The translations under genes and the position numbers were made by a program. Shown here piece after piece: positions 16,689 to 25,094 of a DNA stretch of 64,000 bases (positions are counted from its first letter, which is position 1; each line of letters starts with the position of its first letter). The stretch comes from Nonomuraea aurantiaca (GTDB lineage Bacteria > Actinomycetota > Actinomycetes > Streptosporangiales > Streptosporangiaceae). The stretch lies in the NCBI RefSeq assembly GCF_020215705.1, contig NZ_JAIWNB010000013.1, forward strand, positions 62,001-126,000, written 5' to 3'. The notes under the pieces were generated by a model that saw nothing but the letters and a program-made list of their open reading frames with translations, had not been told where the DNA came from and made no database searches.

Positions 16689-16884
16689 CGTGGGCCTCCG
16701 GTGAGTGGCGACCGGCCGTTGCCGGTCTCTCACCTTGGCTACGAACGGGCTCGACGCCATTCGACACCACCCCCGAAATAATTCAGAAGATGTACCCGCC
16801 CCGACCGCGCCGGTACGTCGCGGCACAGGCTCCGTGGCAGGACGCCCCGCCGATGGAGAGGAAGAACGGGCCGCCCCATCATCA

Positions 16885-16897
16885 TCTGAATTTCAGA
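16885..16897. promoter_or_regulatory. Short palindrome upstream of the endonuclease/phosphatase gene
   Basis: TCTGAA (16885-16890) and TTCAGA (16892-16897) are perfect inverted copies around one central T, 16 bases before the GTG at 16914. Possible operator; the region is also AT-richer than its surroundings. Confidence 0.25.
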
Positions 16898-16913
16898 ATG
16901 GCCATCTAGGTTC

Positions 16914-17924
16914 GTGGCCGTGCTCATGGACAAGACGGCCGGCGGTACGCCGGCGGCTCAGCCGTCGCGACGACAGCGGGGAACGTGGCCGGCCCTCGTG
17001 GTCGCGGTGCTGTTCGCGGTGGGAACCGCAGTGCGGCTGGGCGGTCTGGAGGCCGGGGCCCTGCTGGTGCCGCTGGTCTCCTTGACGCCCTACTTCACGG
17101 TCGCGGCGCTGGTCACGCTGGGGGTGGTGATCACCGCGCGGAACAGGGTCGCGACCGCGATCATGCTCGCGGTGTGCGTCTGCCTCGCCGCGTGCGTCGT
17201 GCCGCGAGCGGTCGGCGGTACGGTCTCCGCCGCGGGGCGGCCGTTGCGGGTGCTCACCGCGAACCTCAACGGCGGGCGCGCGGAAGCCCAGCCGGTCGTC
17301 GATCTGGTACGCAGACTGAACGTGGACGTGCTCAGCCTCCAGGAGCTGACCTGGCCGGAGCGTGCTCGGCTGGAGGCGGCCGGGCTGGCGGAACTGCTGC
17401 CGTACCAGGTGGTCGAGCCGGAGATGTGGGGGGCGGACGGCAGCGGCTTGTACGCACGTCATCCCTTGCGCGAGCGGACGGGACTGTTCCAACCGGTCGG
17501 GCACCACATGCCCGTGGCGGAGGTGGCGCTGCCGGGCGGCCCGACGGTGGAGGTCGTGGTCGTGCATCCGGTGGCGCCGGTGCCCTCCACGGTGGCGGAG
17601 TGGGAGGCCGGGGTCGCCACGTTGCCGCCGGCGCCCGCGGCCACCGGCGCGCCACGGATCCTGGCGGGCGACTTCAACGCCACGTTGGACCATGCCGTGT
17701 TCCGGCGCATGCTGGCCACCGGCTATACGGACGCGGCGGCGGCCACCGGGCACGGCCTGGCGCCCACCTGGTCGGTGCGCAGGATGCCGCCGTTGGTGAC
17801 CATCGACCACGTGCTCACGGACAGCCGTGCGGGGGCGGCCGACGTGCGCGTGTACGACCTTCCCGGATCTGACCACCGGGCACTCTTCGCCGACCTTCGG
17901 GTCCACCCGCAGGAATCGCGTTGA
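16914..17924 (+). CDS. Membrane-anchored endonuclease/exonuclease/phosphatase-family protein
   Basis: A 336-residue protein. The N-terminal 100 residues hold about three membrane helices (WPALVVAVLFAVGTAV, ALLVPLVSLTPYFTVAALV, ATAIMLAVCVCLAAC); the rest is the DNase I-like EEP fold: VLTANLNGGRAE, DVLSLQELT with the metal-binding Glu, LAGDFNATLDH, and the terminal PGSDHRALFADL with the catalytic His. The family covers phosphodiesterases, nucleases and lipid phosphatases; this topology places the domain outside the cell. The start could be GTG 16914 or ATG 16926; neither has a strong ribosome site. Confidence 0.88.
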   Translation: MAVLMDKTAGGTPAAQPSRRQRGTWPALVVAVLFAVGTAVRLGGLEAGALLVPLVSLTPYFTVAALVTLGVVITARNRVATAIMLAVCVCLAACVVPRAVGGTVSAAGRPLRVLTANLNGGRAEAQPVVDLVRRLNVDVLSLQELTWPERARLEAAGLAELLPYQVVEPEMWGADGSGLYARHPLRERTGLFQPVGHHMPVAEVALPGGPTVEVVVVHPVAPVPSTVAEWEAGVATLPPAPAATGAPRILAGDFNATLDHAVFRRMLATGYTDAAAATGHGLAPTWSVRRMPPLVTIDHVLTDSRAGAADVRVYDLPGSDHRALFADLRVHPQESR

Positions 17925-18218
17925 ACAACTTGCACGTTGTTGAAACAGCCACCTGAGGCTGCGCGGCTTTTTACATTACCCGCAGAGAATTATCCGTGAA
18001 GGCGCCATATAACCACCACATTTCCACCACACAGGCGGTTCGACCTGCGTGAATGCCTATTAATCGACCGTCGGCACGCTTTTGTGAAATCGTCTCCCAG
18101 ACGTGGCTTCGTACGTGATTTGAACATCGGCTTAAACATCTGTCCAGGCCCTTGTCGAGCGACTTTCGATCATTTACCGTCCAGGGGATCAATTCGCTCG
18201 CTTAATGAGGAGGACCGG

Positions 18219-19835
18219 TTGCGTCGATTAACATTCACCGTCGCCGTCGCGGCAGTGCTACTCCCCCTGCTCTCCCCGACGGCGTCCGCCGTCGCCACCA
18301 CCACCAGCGCCACGAATGAGGCGGACCCGGACAACGTTCAGCAGGTCGGTCCTGGGCTGTACTTCACCGACGCCGACACCTTCAAGATCAGCGAGACCGA
18401 CGTGCCGGCCGGGGCGATCGGCCGCTCGCACGGCGTGGCCACCGGAGGCGGTGACCTGGCCCGGCCGCAGTCGGCACTGGCCTCCCGCCCTGAGATGGCG
18501 GTGTTCGGGCCCGGCTGGACGGCGGAGTTCCTCGGCGGGATGGTCGACCGGAAACTGGAGACCCAGAACGGCGCCATCGTCGTCACCGAACTCGACGGCG
18601 GCACCACCGCCCGCTACGACCTCAAGAGCAGCATCTCCTTCCCCGACGGTGGCGGCGTCCAGCGATACGAGAGCACCGACGGCTCCAAGATCACCGAAAC
18701 GACCCGGTGGGACGCCGCCGCCGGTGCGATGCGCACCTCCATCACCGAGACCATCGCGATGGACAAGGGCGCCACGGAAGCCGGCGACGACACCTTCACC
18801 CAGAGCAACGCCGACCTCAGCCTCACCTACACCTGGAACAAGATCAACGGCCTGCAGGGCACCGACACCTGGCGCGCGACCAGCACCGGCAACACCGCCT
18901 ACGGCACCTCATCGGTGACCTACGACCCCCAGGGCCGCATCAGCACCATCAAGGAACCGGCCGGCGGCGAGACCCCCGAGGAAACCCTCACCATCCACTA
19001 CGCCGCCACGACCACGGCCACCGCCGCCTCCTTCGGCGACTACGCGGGCCGGCTCAAAGACATCACCCTCACCTCCGGCTCGGCCGCCCCGCAGACCGTG
19101 GCCAGCTACGGATACGACCCCAACGGCCTGCTGCGCACCGTGGCCGACCCCGGCCAGAGCAGCTCCCCCGCCGCCACCTACGGCTACGACCAGCTCGGCC
19201 GCCTGACCTCCATCGAGTCCCCCACCGACGGCAGCTGGCAGCTGGCCTTCTCCAACGGCACCGCCGCCCCCACCGCGACCGCCACCGGCACCGCGCAGCC
19301 GACCGCCGGCGACCCGTTCCAGGGCGCGAGCGGGATCAACGACCCCAACGCCACCGCGCCGTCCCCGGGCGACTTCCTGCCCGGCGACATATCCAACCCC
19401 CAGGCGTACCCGTCGTACTGCAACGACGCCTGGAAGTGGCTGTACTACCAGCGGGCCGGCTGCTCGGCCTGGGTCGCGCACAACGGCTGGCACAAGCCGC
19501 TGTGGAAGAAGCTCCCCAGCAAGCGTTATGTCGTCGGCATCACCTTCGACCACTGCACGAACGCCCCCGACCGCCCGACCGGCTTCGACTTCCGGCCCGC
19601 CTGTGACATGCACGACTACGGGTACGGCCTGATCGGCAACACCTACAAGCACTACAAGTACTACCTCGACAGGTACCGCAAGTCCCAGGTGGACGACGTC
19701 TTCTACAGCACGCTCAGGAACTGGACCTGCAACGCCTACTTCGTCCTCGTCCGCCCCGCCTGCAGGAGATGGGCCTTCATCTACCGCCAAGGGGTGCGCC
19801 TCGGCAACCCCAAGAACGGCGCCGACAAGACCTGA
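18219..19835 (+). CDS. Secreted YD-repeat protein with C-terminal phospholipase A2 domain
   Basis: A 538-residue protein starting at TTG 18219, with GAGGAGG five bases upstream and a signal peptide (MRRLTFTVAVAAVLLPLLSP to TASA). Residues 235-335 contain three YD/RHS-type repeats (TYDPQGRISTI, YGYDPNGLLRTV, YGYDQLGRLTSI). A Pro/Thr linker leads to a prokaryotic phospholipase A2 domain (about 395-530): FDHCTNAP, then ACDMHDYGYG with the His465-Asp466 catalytic pair, and paired cysteines (YCNDAWK, WTCNAYF). The PLA2 fold cleaves sn-2 acyl chains; the YD part suggests an exported effector or toxin. No immunity-like gene follows. Confidence 0.85.
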   Translation: MRRLTFTVAVAAVLLPLLSPTASAVATTTSATNEADPDNVQQVGPGLYFTDADTFKISETDVPAGAIGRSHGVATGGGDLARPQSALASRPEMAVFGPGWTAEFLGGMVDRKLETQNGAIVVTELDGGTTARYDLKSSISFPDGGGVQRYESTDGSKITETTRWDAAAGAMRTSITETIAMDKGATEAGDDTFTQSNADLSLTYTWNKINGLQGTDTWRATSTGNTAYGTSSVTYDPQGRISTIKEPAGGETPEETLTIHYAATTTATAASFGDYAGRLKDITLTSGSAAPQTVASYGYDPNGLLRTVADPGQSSSPAATYGYDQLGRLTSIESPTDGSWQLAFSNGTAAPTATATGTAQPTAGDPFQGASGINDPNATAPSPGDFLPGDISNPQAYPSYCNDAWKWLYYQRAGCSAWVAHNGWHKPLWKKLPSKRYVVGITFDHCTNAPDRPTGFDFRPACDMHDYGYGLIGNTYKHYKYYLDRYRKSQVDDVFYSTLRNWTCNAYFVLVRPACRRWAFIYRQGVRLGNPKNGADKT

Positions 19836-19860
19836 CCTCGCCTCGCTCACAGCTGAGCGT

Positions 19861-19902
19861 GCCGGCCGGATGGCGTGATCGTCCGCTCGCCATCCGGCCG
19901 GC
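19861..19902 (+). terminator. Strong hairpin after the YD-repeat/PLA2 gene
   Basis: GCCGGCCGGATGGCG (19861-19875) and CGCCATCCGGCCGGC (19888-19902) form a perfect 15-base stem with a 12-base loop, 25 bases after the stop codon. The remaining bases to 20136 show no convincing gene. Confidence 0.75.
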
Positions 19903-20136
19903 CTTCGTACGGCGGCGATGCGTCAGCTCACTCTCGCCACGTCCCGTATCGCCCAGCGTTTTCCCGTGCATGCGCCGAAAGCGGACAGCGCCGAACCCGA
20001 GTTCTGCGGACGCCTCGCGCCGGCGGGCCTGCGCGCCGCGTTCCTCCCGACCGACCTGCGCACCCAATTTCCGCCCGAACGGCCCTGAGCCTTGATGAGT
20101 AAGCCCGCCCGAACGCCTGCGTCCTCTTCTATGTGG

Positions 20137-21087
20137 CTATGTGGCGCGCGAGACCCCGTTCTTCGCGGCGGAGCGTTCGAAGGAGGGCCCTGGCGGAGCC
20201 AGCTCGGGCGTGGCGGCGTCCGTCACAGCCGGTTGCTCTTCGGTCTGCCGCTCCGGCGAACCGGCGGTTTCCACGGCCGACCGCTCTTCGGTCTGCCGCT
20301 CCGGCGAATTGGCTGTGTCCGCGGCCGGCCCACCTCTCGCGGAGCGCTCGAAGAAGCGCAGCAGCTCCACGGGCAGCGGCATGACCAGCGTGGAGGTCTT
20401 CTCGGCCGCCACCTCCACCACCGTCTGCAGCAGCCGCAGCTGGAGTGCGCCAGGCGCGTCGGTCATGATGGCCGCGGCGTCGGAGAGCTTCTGCGCGGCC
20501 TGGAACTCTCCGTCGGCGGTGATCACGCGGGCCCTGCGCTCCCGCTCGGCCTCGGCCTGGCGGGCGATGGATCGCTTCATGCCCTCGGGCAGATGGACAT
20601 CCTTGATCTCCACGCGGTCGATGTGGATGCCCCAGCCGAGCGCCGGGCTGTCGATCATCAGCGCCAGGCCCTTGTTCAGTTGCTCGCGGTTGGACAGCAG
20701 GTCGTCCAGATCGCTCTTGCCGATGATCGAACGCAGTGAAGTCTGCGCCACCTGCTCGATCGCGAACAGATAGTCCTGCACCGCGATGGCCGCCCGCAGC
20801 GGCTCCACGACGCGGAAATATGCGACGGCGTCGACCTGAACGGAGACGTTGTCACGGGTGATGCCCTCCTGGGTGGGCACCGGCATCGTGACAATCTGTA
20901 TGTTCACCTTCTTCATCCGATCCACGACCGGAATGAGGAGGGTGATCCCTGGCGGGCGGACCTCCCGCTGAGCCTTGCCGAAGCGGAAGACCACACCGCG
21001 CTCCACCTGATTGACGACCCTGACGGCGCTGACGGCCAGCCAGACCGTCAGCAGGACGATCAGCCCGAGCACGATATTGATGATCAT
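20137..21087 (-). CDS. SPFH/band-7 (slipin-like) membrane protein
   Basis: A 316-residue protein. One N-terminal membrane helix (IINIVLGLIVLLTVWLAVSA) is followed by the SPFH domain: ERGVVFRFGKAQREVRPPGI, the TREGI-like QEGITRDNVSVQVDAVAYFRV, then VAQTSLRSIIGKSDLDDLLS and the coiled-coil GMKRSIARQAEAERERRARV. These stomatin-like proteins form oligomers in membrane microdomains. The last 70 residues are a disordered tail with a 16-residue repeat (SPERQTEE). The ATG at 21087 has GGAAGGGG upstream. It has no operon partner such as NfeD here. Confidence 0.9.
   Translation of the reverse strand: MIINIVLGLIVLLTVWLAVSAVRVVNQVERGVVFRFGKAQREVRPPGITLLIPVVDRMKKVNIQIVTMPVPTQEGITRDNVSVQVDAVAYFRVVEPLRAAIAVQDYLFAIEQVAQTSLRSIIGKSDLDDLLSNREQLNKGLALMIDSPALGWGIHIDRVEIKDVHLPEGMKRSIARQAEAERERRARVITADGEFQAAQKLSDAAAIMTDAPGALQLRLLQTVVEVAAEKTSTLVMPLPVELLRFFERSARGGPAADTANSPERQTEERSAVETAGSPERQTEEQPAVTDAATPELAPPGPSFERSAAKNGVSRAT
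20235..20308. repeat. Two-copy 48-bp-period repeat in the SPFH protein tail
   Basis: The 26-base unit at 20235-20260 recurs exactly at 20283-20308, a period of 48 bp (16 codons). It encodes the repeated GSPERQTEE-type segment of the disordered C-terminal tail. Confidence 0.7.
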
Positions 21088-21186
21088 GGCGTGCCCCTTC
21101 CAGCTCAAGGCTAGATCCGGGGACGCACCTGTCAGGCAAGGAAGGCGTCAAGTCCTGGTCAACGGCACGAGCCGCGCGCCGGGTTC

Positions 21187-21231
21187 CGCCCGAGGAGGGT
21201 GACGGCGTGCGGTCGTCGCTCTCCTCGGGCG
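21187..21231 (-). terminator. Hairpin downstream of the four-repeat secreted protein gene
   Basis: CGCCCGAGGAG (21187-21197) pairs perfectly with CTCCTCGGGCG (21221-21231) across a 23-base loop, 12 bases beyond the stop codon at 21243. Confidence 0.5.
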
Positions 21232-21242
21232 TCATCGATGGC

Positions 21243-22139
21243 TCAGTTCGGGGGAATCATTCCGTTCTTGGAGACCGGTACGGCCAGCTGCACGGCGCCG
21301 GTCAGCCTGACGTCCTCAGCCGGCAGGTTCGCCAGCACCGGGTTGAGGTGCTTCAGGGTCAGCGGCACCGGCGAGATGGCCGAGGAGATGATGTCGAACT
21401 TCTCCAGGTCGACCCACCGCACGACGTTCATGATGTCCGCCGGGATGGCGTCACCGGACTTCTGCACCGGCACGCAGAGCTGGCGGGCGGCGGTGACCCC
21501 GGCGTCCGACGGCGGGATCTGGTTGGTCAGCACGGGGTTGAGCTGGGTGAGGACAAGGCCGACGTTCATGGCCGGGTTGGGGGTGTGGGCGTAGCACAGC
21601 AGGTCGATGTGGGAGATGAGCCGCAGGACGTCCGGCGAGGGCACCACGCCGTTCTTGGAGACCGGGACGCACAGATGCTGGGGCATGTTCAGGACGACCC
21701 CGATGCCCGGTACGTTCTGCAGCACCGGGTTGAGATGGCGCAGCGCCAGGCTCAGGTTGAGCGGGGGGCCGGTGACCCGGTAGCACGACAGGTCGACGAA
21801 CCTGACGAAATCGAGGACGCTCGGCGGCGGGATCACGTTGTTCTTGGCCACCGGGACGCACAGCTGCTCGCGCTGTCCGAGCGTGACGTTCAGGTTCGGC
21901 TGATTGGCGAGTACGGGGTTGAGGTGCCGCAGCTTCAGCGTGATGGGCGGCGGCTGGTACGCGGTGGTCTTGAAGCATTCCAGGTCGAGGTTCGTCACGA
22001 ATGCATTCGGCGTCGGCAGAACCTGGGCCTGCGCGGGCGGCGCGACGAGGAAGGCCACGACGAACATGGCGAGGCCAGCGGATAAGAGACGTCGTACGAG
22101 GTTTTTCGCGCGGCGATGTGGTGCGACCGTTCCGTCCAT
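21243..22139 (-). CDS. Secreted protein made of four tandem repeats, unknown function
   Basis: A 298-residue exported protein. Residues 1-38 are a signal peptide (RRLLSAGLAMFVVAFLVAPP, then AQA). The rest is four degenerate repeats of about 65 residues, each with a DL-x-C-Y/F strand, then L-x-H/Q-LNPVLxN, then QLCVPVxKNG and IPP. The cysteine pair per repeat (ECF...LCVPV) suggests one disulfide each; the last repeat has lost its cysteines (DLEKFD, QLAVPV). The repeat resembles the uncharacterised DUF7450-type extracellular domain, but I am not certain of that assignment. It is monocistronic with its own hairpin. Confidence 0.75.
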   Translation of the reverse strand: MDGTVAPHRRAKNLVRRLLSAGLAMFVVAFLVAPPAQAQVLPTPNAFVTNLDLECFKTTAYQPPPITLKLRHLNPVLANQPNLNVTLGQREQLCVPVAKNNVIPPPSVLDFVRFVDLSCYRVTGPPLNLSLALRHLNPVLQNVPGIGVVLNMPQHLCVPVSKNGVVPSPDVLRLISHIDLLCYAHTPNPAMNVGLVLTQLNPVLTNQIPPSDAGVTAARQLCVPVQKSGDAIPADIMNVVRWVDLEKFDIISSAISPVPLTLKHLNPVLANLPAEDVRLTGAVQLAVPVSKNGMIPPN

Positions 22140-22300
22140 AAATAGCGCTCCATTCCGGTGGGCGGTGCCTCGACTGTGCGCCCGTGCGACCGGCTTAACA
22201 AGGCTGGTGACCGCTTTTTGTCACCATGGTGAAACAATGAAAGGTCGCCTGCTTTTCGGCCAGAAATATCCGGCCTATTCTTCGGGTATTCAATAGCGAA

Positions 22301-22648
22301 TCAGTGAAGCGGCTGACCGACCTTGCGGAGCACCACGCCGAGCAAGCGGTCCGTCGTCAGATATCCGGAGCGGCGGGAGTCGTACGAACGGTCCGCGTTG
22401 TCCCCCAGCACGACCAGGTGGCCGGCGGGCACGCGGGTGCCGGGCGCGGTCCGCAGCGCGGGCACCGTGTCCCTCGGTATCGGGTCGCCCGGGACGGCCG
22501 CGACTCTCTTGACGATCCAGCCCGTGCCCGTCTCGTCCGCGAGCGACCCTCCCACAGCTCCAGCGCGCGATCCTTCCACCGCTCCGGCGCGCGCCCCTCT
22601 CACCACTCCCGCGAGCACCACGGCGACCCCGGCGAGCGCCCCGATCAA
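22301..22648 (-). CDS. S26-type signal peptidase remnant lacking the catalytic serine region
   Basis: A 115-residue frame starting at TTG 22648, overlapping the stop codon of the ABC fragment (TTGA). It has one membrane helix (LIGALAGVAVVLAGVV) and the signal peptidase core GTGWIVKRVAAVPGDPIP with the catalytic-lysine region KRV, then LVVLGDNADRSYDSR and the last strand LLGVVLRKVG. The SMEPTL-type segment holding the catalytic Ser, which should lie between helix and KRV, is replaced by a short Ala/Gly/Glu-rich stretch. It is probably inactive and part of a decayed cluster. Confidence 0.7.
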   Translation of the reverse strand: MIGALAGVAVVLAGVVRGARAGAVEGSRAGAVGGSLADETGTGWIVKRVAAVPGDPIPRDTVPALRTAPGTRVPAGHLVVLGDNADRSYDSRRSGYLTTDRLLGVVLRKVGQPLH

Positions 22649-23262
22649 CGCGCCGCTCCCGTCGGATGTGCCTCGTCCCGGTAAGTCGGCTGGGCCTCGT
22701 CCCGATAGGCCGGGTGGGCCTCGTCCCGGTAACCGGTGGCCTGCCGGGTGAACAGCCGCGCGTATGTGCCCCCGTCCGCCAGCAAGGCGGCGTGCGTGCC
22801 CTCCTCGGCGACGTCGCCGTCGGCCAGCACCACGATCAGGTCGGCGTCGCGGACCGCGCCGAGGCGATGGGAGATCACCACGCTGGTGCGCCCGGACCGC
22901 AGGCTCGCGAGCTGACTGTGCACCTCGTACTCGGCTTCGGGGTCCAGCCCGGCGCTGGGCTCGTCGAGGATCATCAGGTCGCGGTCGCGGCGCAGGAACG
23001 CCCGCGCCAGCGCCACCCGCTGCCACTGCCCGCCCGACAGCAGCACGCCCGCCCCCTCCTCGCCTTCCTCTTCCGGGGTGAACTGACGGTTCAGGAGCGT
23101 GCGATAGCCCTGCGGCAGCGCCGCGACGGTGTCGTGGACGCCGGCGTCCCGTGCCGCCCGTTCGACCCGCGTCCGGTCCTCGGTGGCGGCCGGGTCGCCC
23201 AACGCGATGTTGTCGGTCGCGGTCAGCTCGTACGCCACACGGTCAGCGGGTCGCCGCGCCAA
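22645..23262 (-). pseudogene. C-terminal fragment of an ABC transporter ATPase
   Basis: About 200 codons read YELTATDNIALGDP, LLSGGQWQRVALARAFL (signature), DLMILDEPSAGLD (Walker B), VISHRLGAV (H-loop) and a short tail. The Walker A motif and the membrane domain of this exporter type are missing; the frame joins the remains of a SARP regulator near 23223-23262. The C-terminus has three copies of YRDEAHPT-like octapeptides. It is most likely a deletion product. Intact relatives usually export peptides next to S26 peptidases, which is also the gene left here. Confidence 0.8.
22660..22731. repeat. Three 24-bp tandem repeats at the end of the ABC fragment
   Basis: Three consecutive 24-bp units (22660-22683, 22684-22707, 22708-22731) encode YRDEAHPT, YRDEAQPT and YRDEAHPA. 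They extend the C-terminal tail by slippage-type duplication. Confidence 0.7.
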
Positions 23263-23491
23263 AGCGCCAGCGCGTCGCCCAGCAGCGGCGCCGGGTCCGG
23301 CTCGGCCATCGCCTGATAGGCGAGGCTCCGGAAGCGCGACACGTCCACCGCGGACTCGTCCACGTCGAGCAGGTAGCCGCCGAGCCGCTGGACGACGGCG
23401 CGGCGAGTGCGAGCGCGACCTGCGGCGGCCGTACGGGACGGGTCTGGCCCGAACGCTCGACCTCGACGGGTCCGAGCAACCGAATCAGCAC
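23223..23491 (-). pseudogene. Disrupted N-terminal part of a SARP/BTAD-family regulator
   Basis: From ATG 23491 the frame reads MLIRLLGPVEVERSGQTRPV then RPPQVALALA, a typical start of AfsR/SARP regulators. After about 30 codons the homology moves to another frame: VVQRLGGYLLDVDESAVDVS and LLGDALALWRGDPLT, the BTAD-domain signature, ending at a stop at 23223-23225. So the gene has a frameshift or small deletion and has lost the rest. It lies upstream of the ABC and signal peptidase fragments on the same strand, consistent with one decayed peptide- or antibiotic-type cluster. Confidence 0.75.
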
Positions 23492-23575
23492 GACGGTCTA
23501 CTCCCTGCTCGTGGATCTCCGAGCGTGACGAAGCCCCTCTTGCTGGATCCGCTCGCCCGTGGCTACCTTGTGATC

Positions 23576-24097
23576 ATGCAGTACGTCGACGTGGCGAGCA
23601 GACTGCTGCTGCTCACGATGTTCACGCTCGCGCTGGTGGGCAAGGTCTCCAGCCGCCGGGCCTGGGACGAGTTCGTCGCGTCGGTCGGCGCGATGGGGGT
23701 GGCCGGCGGCGCGAAGGTGCCGGCGGCGGTCGCCACAGTGGCGGCCGAGGGCGGGGTCATCGTGCTGGCCGCGGTCCCCCTTCGCTGGGCCGGATCGGCG
23801 GCGTTCGTCCTCGCGGCCGGGCTGCTCGGGTGTCTGGCCGTCGCCGTCGCGCTGGTCGTGCGGCGGGGGAGCACGGTGGCCTGCCGCTGCTTCGGCCCCA
23901 CCCAGACGCCCTTGGGCGCGGGGCACGTGGTGCGCAACGTCGTGCTCGTCGTGATCGCCCTGCTCGGGCTGGCGGGGTCGCTGGTGAGCGGTTCCTTCGA
24001 TCCGGCGCTCAGCGTGGTGGTCGGCGTCTTCGGCGCCACTCTGGGGCTGCTGTTCGCCCGATGGGACGATCTCGCCTCGTTGCTGGCACCGTCGTGA
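23576..24097 (+). CDS. MauE/DoxX-like membrane protein
   Basis: A 173-residue protein with four membrane helices (about residues 5-22, 45-65, 69-90, 115-135, possibly a fifth at 140-158) and a conserved ACRCFGPT motif after the third helix. This fits the MauE family (methylamine utilisation protein E-like), whose members are thought to support disulfide-related maturation in the membrane; in actinomycetes they occur widely without methylamine genes. The start is ATG 23576; GTG 23570 is possible. It lies between decayed genes and the LysR gene. Confidence 0.8.
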   Translation: MQYVDVASRLLLLTMFTLALVGKVSSRRAWDEFVASVGAMGVAGGAKVPAAVATVAAEGGVIVLAAVPLRWAGSAAFVLAAGLLGCLAVAVALVVRRGSTVACRCFGPTQTPLGAGHVVRNVVLVVIALLGLAGSLVSGSFDPALSVVVGVFGATLGLLFARWDDLASLLAPS

Positions 24098-24159
24098 TCA
24101 TCGTCTGCACACGATCCCGGGCCGACTGATCGCCGGGAGCCGTCGCTACCCTGAGCGGA

Positions 24160-25071
24160 ATGGACATCCAGCAGCTCCGTTACTTCGTGGCCGTGGCCGG
24201 GGAGCTCCACTTCGGGCGCGCCGCCGAACGGCTGCACGTGACGTCGTCCCCGCTCAGCCGCCGCATCCGGGAGCTGGAGAAGGAGCTCGGCGAGGACCTG
24301 TTCGACCGCGGCTACCACCAGGTCGAGCTGACCGCCTTCGGGCGGGCGTTCCTGGAGCCGGCCCGCGACGTGCTGGCCCGCTTCGACGCGCTGGCCGACC
24401 TCGCGGCCGGGCCCGTCGCCGTCGTCCCGACGGTGCGGGTGGGGGCCACGCCGCTTGCTCCGACTCAGGTCCTGGACCTGGTGCTGGAGACGTTCGAGCG
24501 GGTGAGTCCCGGGATCGAGCTGCCGGTGAGCCTGGAGCCGTCGGCGGGGCTGCTCGCCCTGCTGGCGGCGCACCGGCTGGACATCGCCGTCGTCCACCTG
24601 CCCGTGGACGCCCCCGGCCTCGACAGCCTGGCCCTGGCCGAATACCGCTTCGCCGTCGCCATGCGGGCCGACGACCCGCTCGCCGGGCGTGACCGGCTCA
24701 CGCTCGGCGACCTGGCCGACCGGCAGATGCTGCTCACCTCGTTCAAGGTGCATCCGCTGGTGATGAAGGGGCTGCGCGACCACCTGCGCGCGGGCGGGAT
24801 CACCCGGATCCGGGAGATGCCGCACAGCGACGTCGTACAGATCGCCGCGCACATCACCCACTCGCGTGCTCTGTCCCTGATAACGCCCAACACGATCGCG
24901 GGCCGCGTCCTGACCGAGTCCGGGCTCGCCCTCGTGCCGCTGGACGACCCGGACCTGCACTTCCGGCTCGGCGTGGCCTGGCCCGCGGGCGCGACGGACC
25001 GCGGCGGCCCGCTCGCGAGCGTCATCACCGCCCTGCGCGAGCGCGCCGCCGACCCGCTCACCATCCTCTGA
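24160..25071 (+). CDS. LysR-family transcriptional regulator
   Basis: A 303-residue regulator. Residues 1-60 are the LysR winged helix (MDIQQLRYFVAVAGELHFGR, AAERLHVTSSPLSRRIRELE, LFDRGYHQVELT), followed by a periplasmic-binding-like effector domain (residues about 90-300). The effector and target are unknown. Unusually it is not divergent from an enzyme gene: it follows the MauE gene on the same strand by 62 bp and faces the TnpB-HupE chimera at its 3' end, so its original target may have been lost. Confidence 0.92.
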   Translation: MDIQQLRYFVAVAGELHFGRAAERLHVTSSPLSRRIRELEKELGEDLFDRGYHQVELTAFGRAFLEPARDVLARFDALADLAAGPVAVVPTVRVGATPLAPTQVLDLVLETFERVSPGIELPVSLEPSAGLLALLAAHRLDIAVVHLPVDAPGLDSLALAEYRFAVAMRADDPLAGRDRLTLGDLADRQMLLTSFKVHPLVMKGLRDHLRAGGITRIREMPHSDVVQIAAHITHSRALSLITPNTIAGRVLTESGLALVPLDDPDLHFRLGVAWPAGATDRGGPLASVITALRERAADPLTIL

Positions 25072-25094
25072 TCGCCCCGACCTGGCCTTTCCGC

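Noticed and set aside
17925..18218. Imperfect inverted repeat at 17921-17944 and AT-rich stretch before the YD-repeat gene
   Set aside because: The stem is short and AT-rich with a mismatch; it may be a weak terminator, but evidence is too thin. No gene is seen in this gap.
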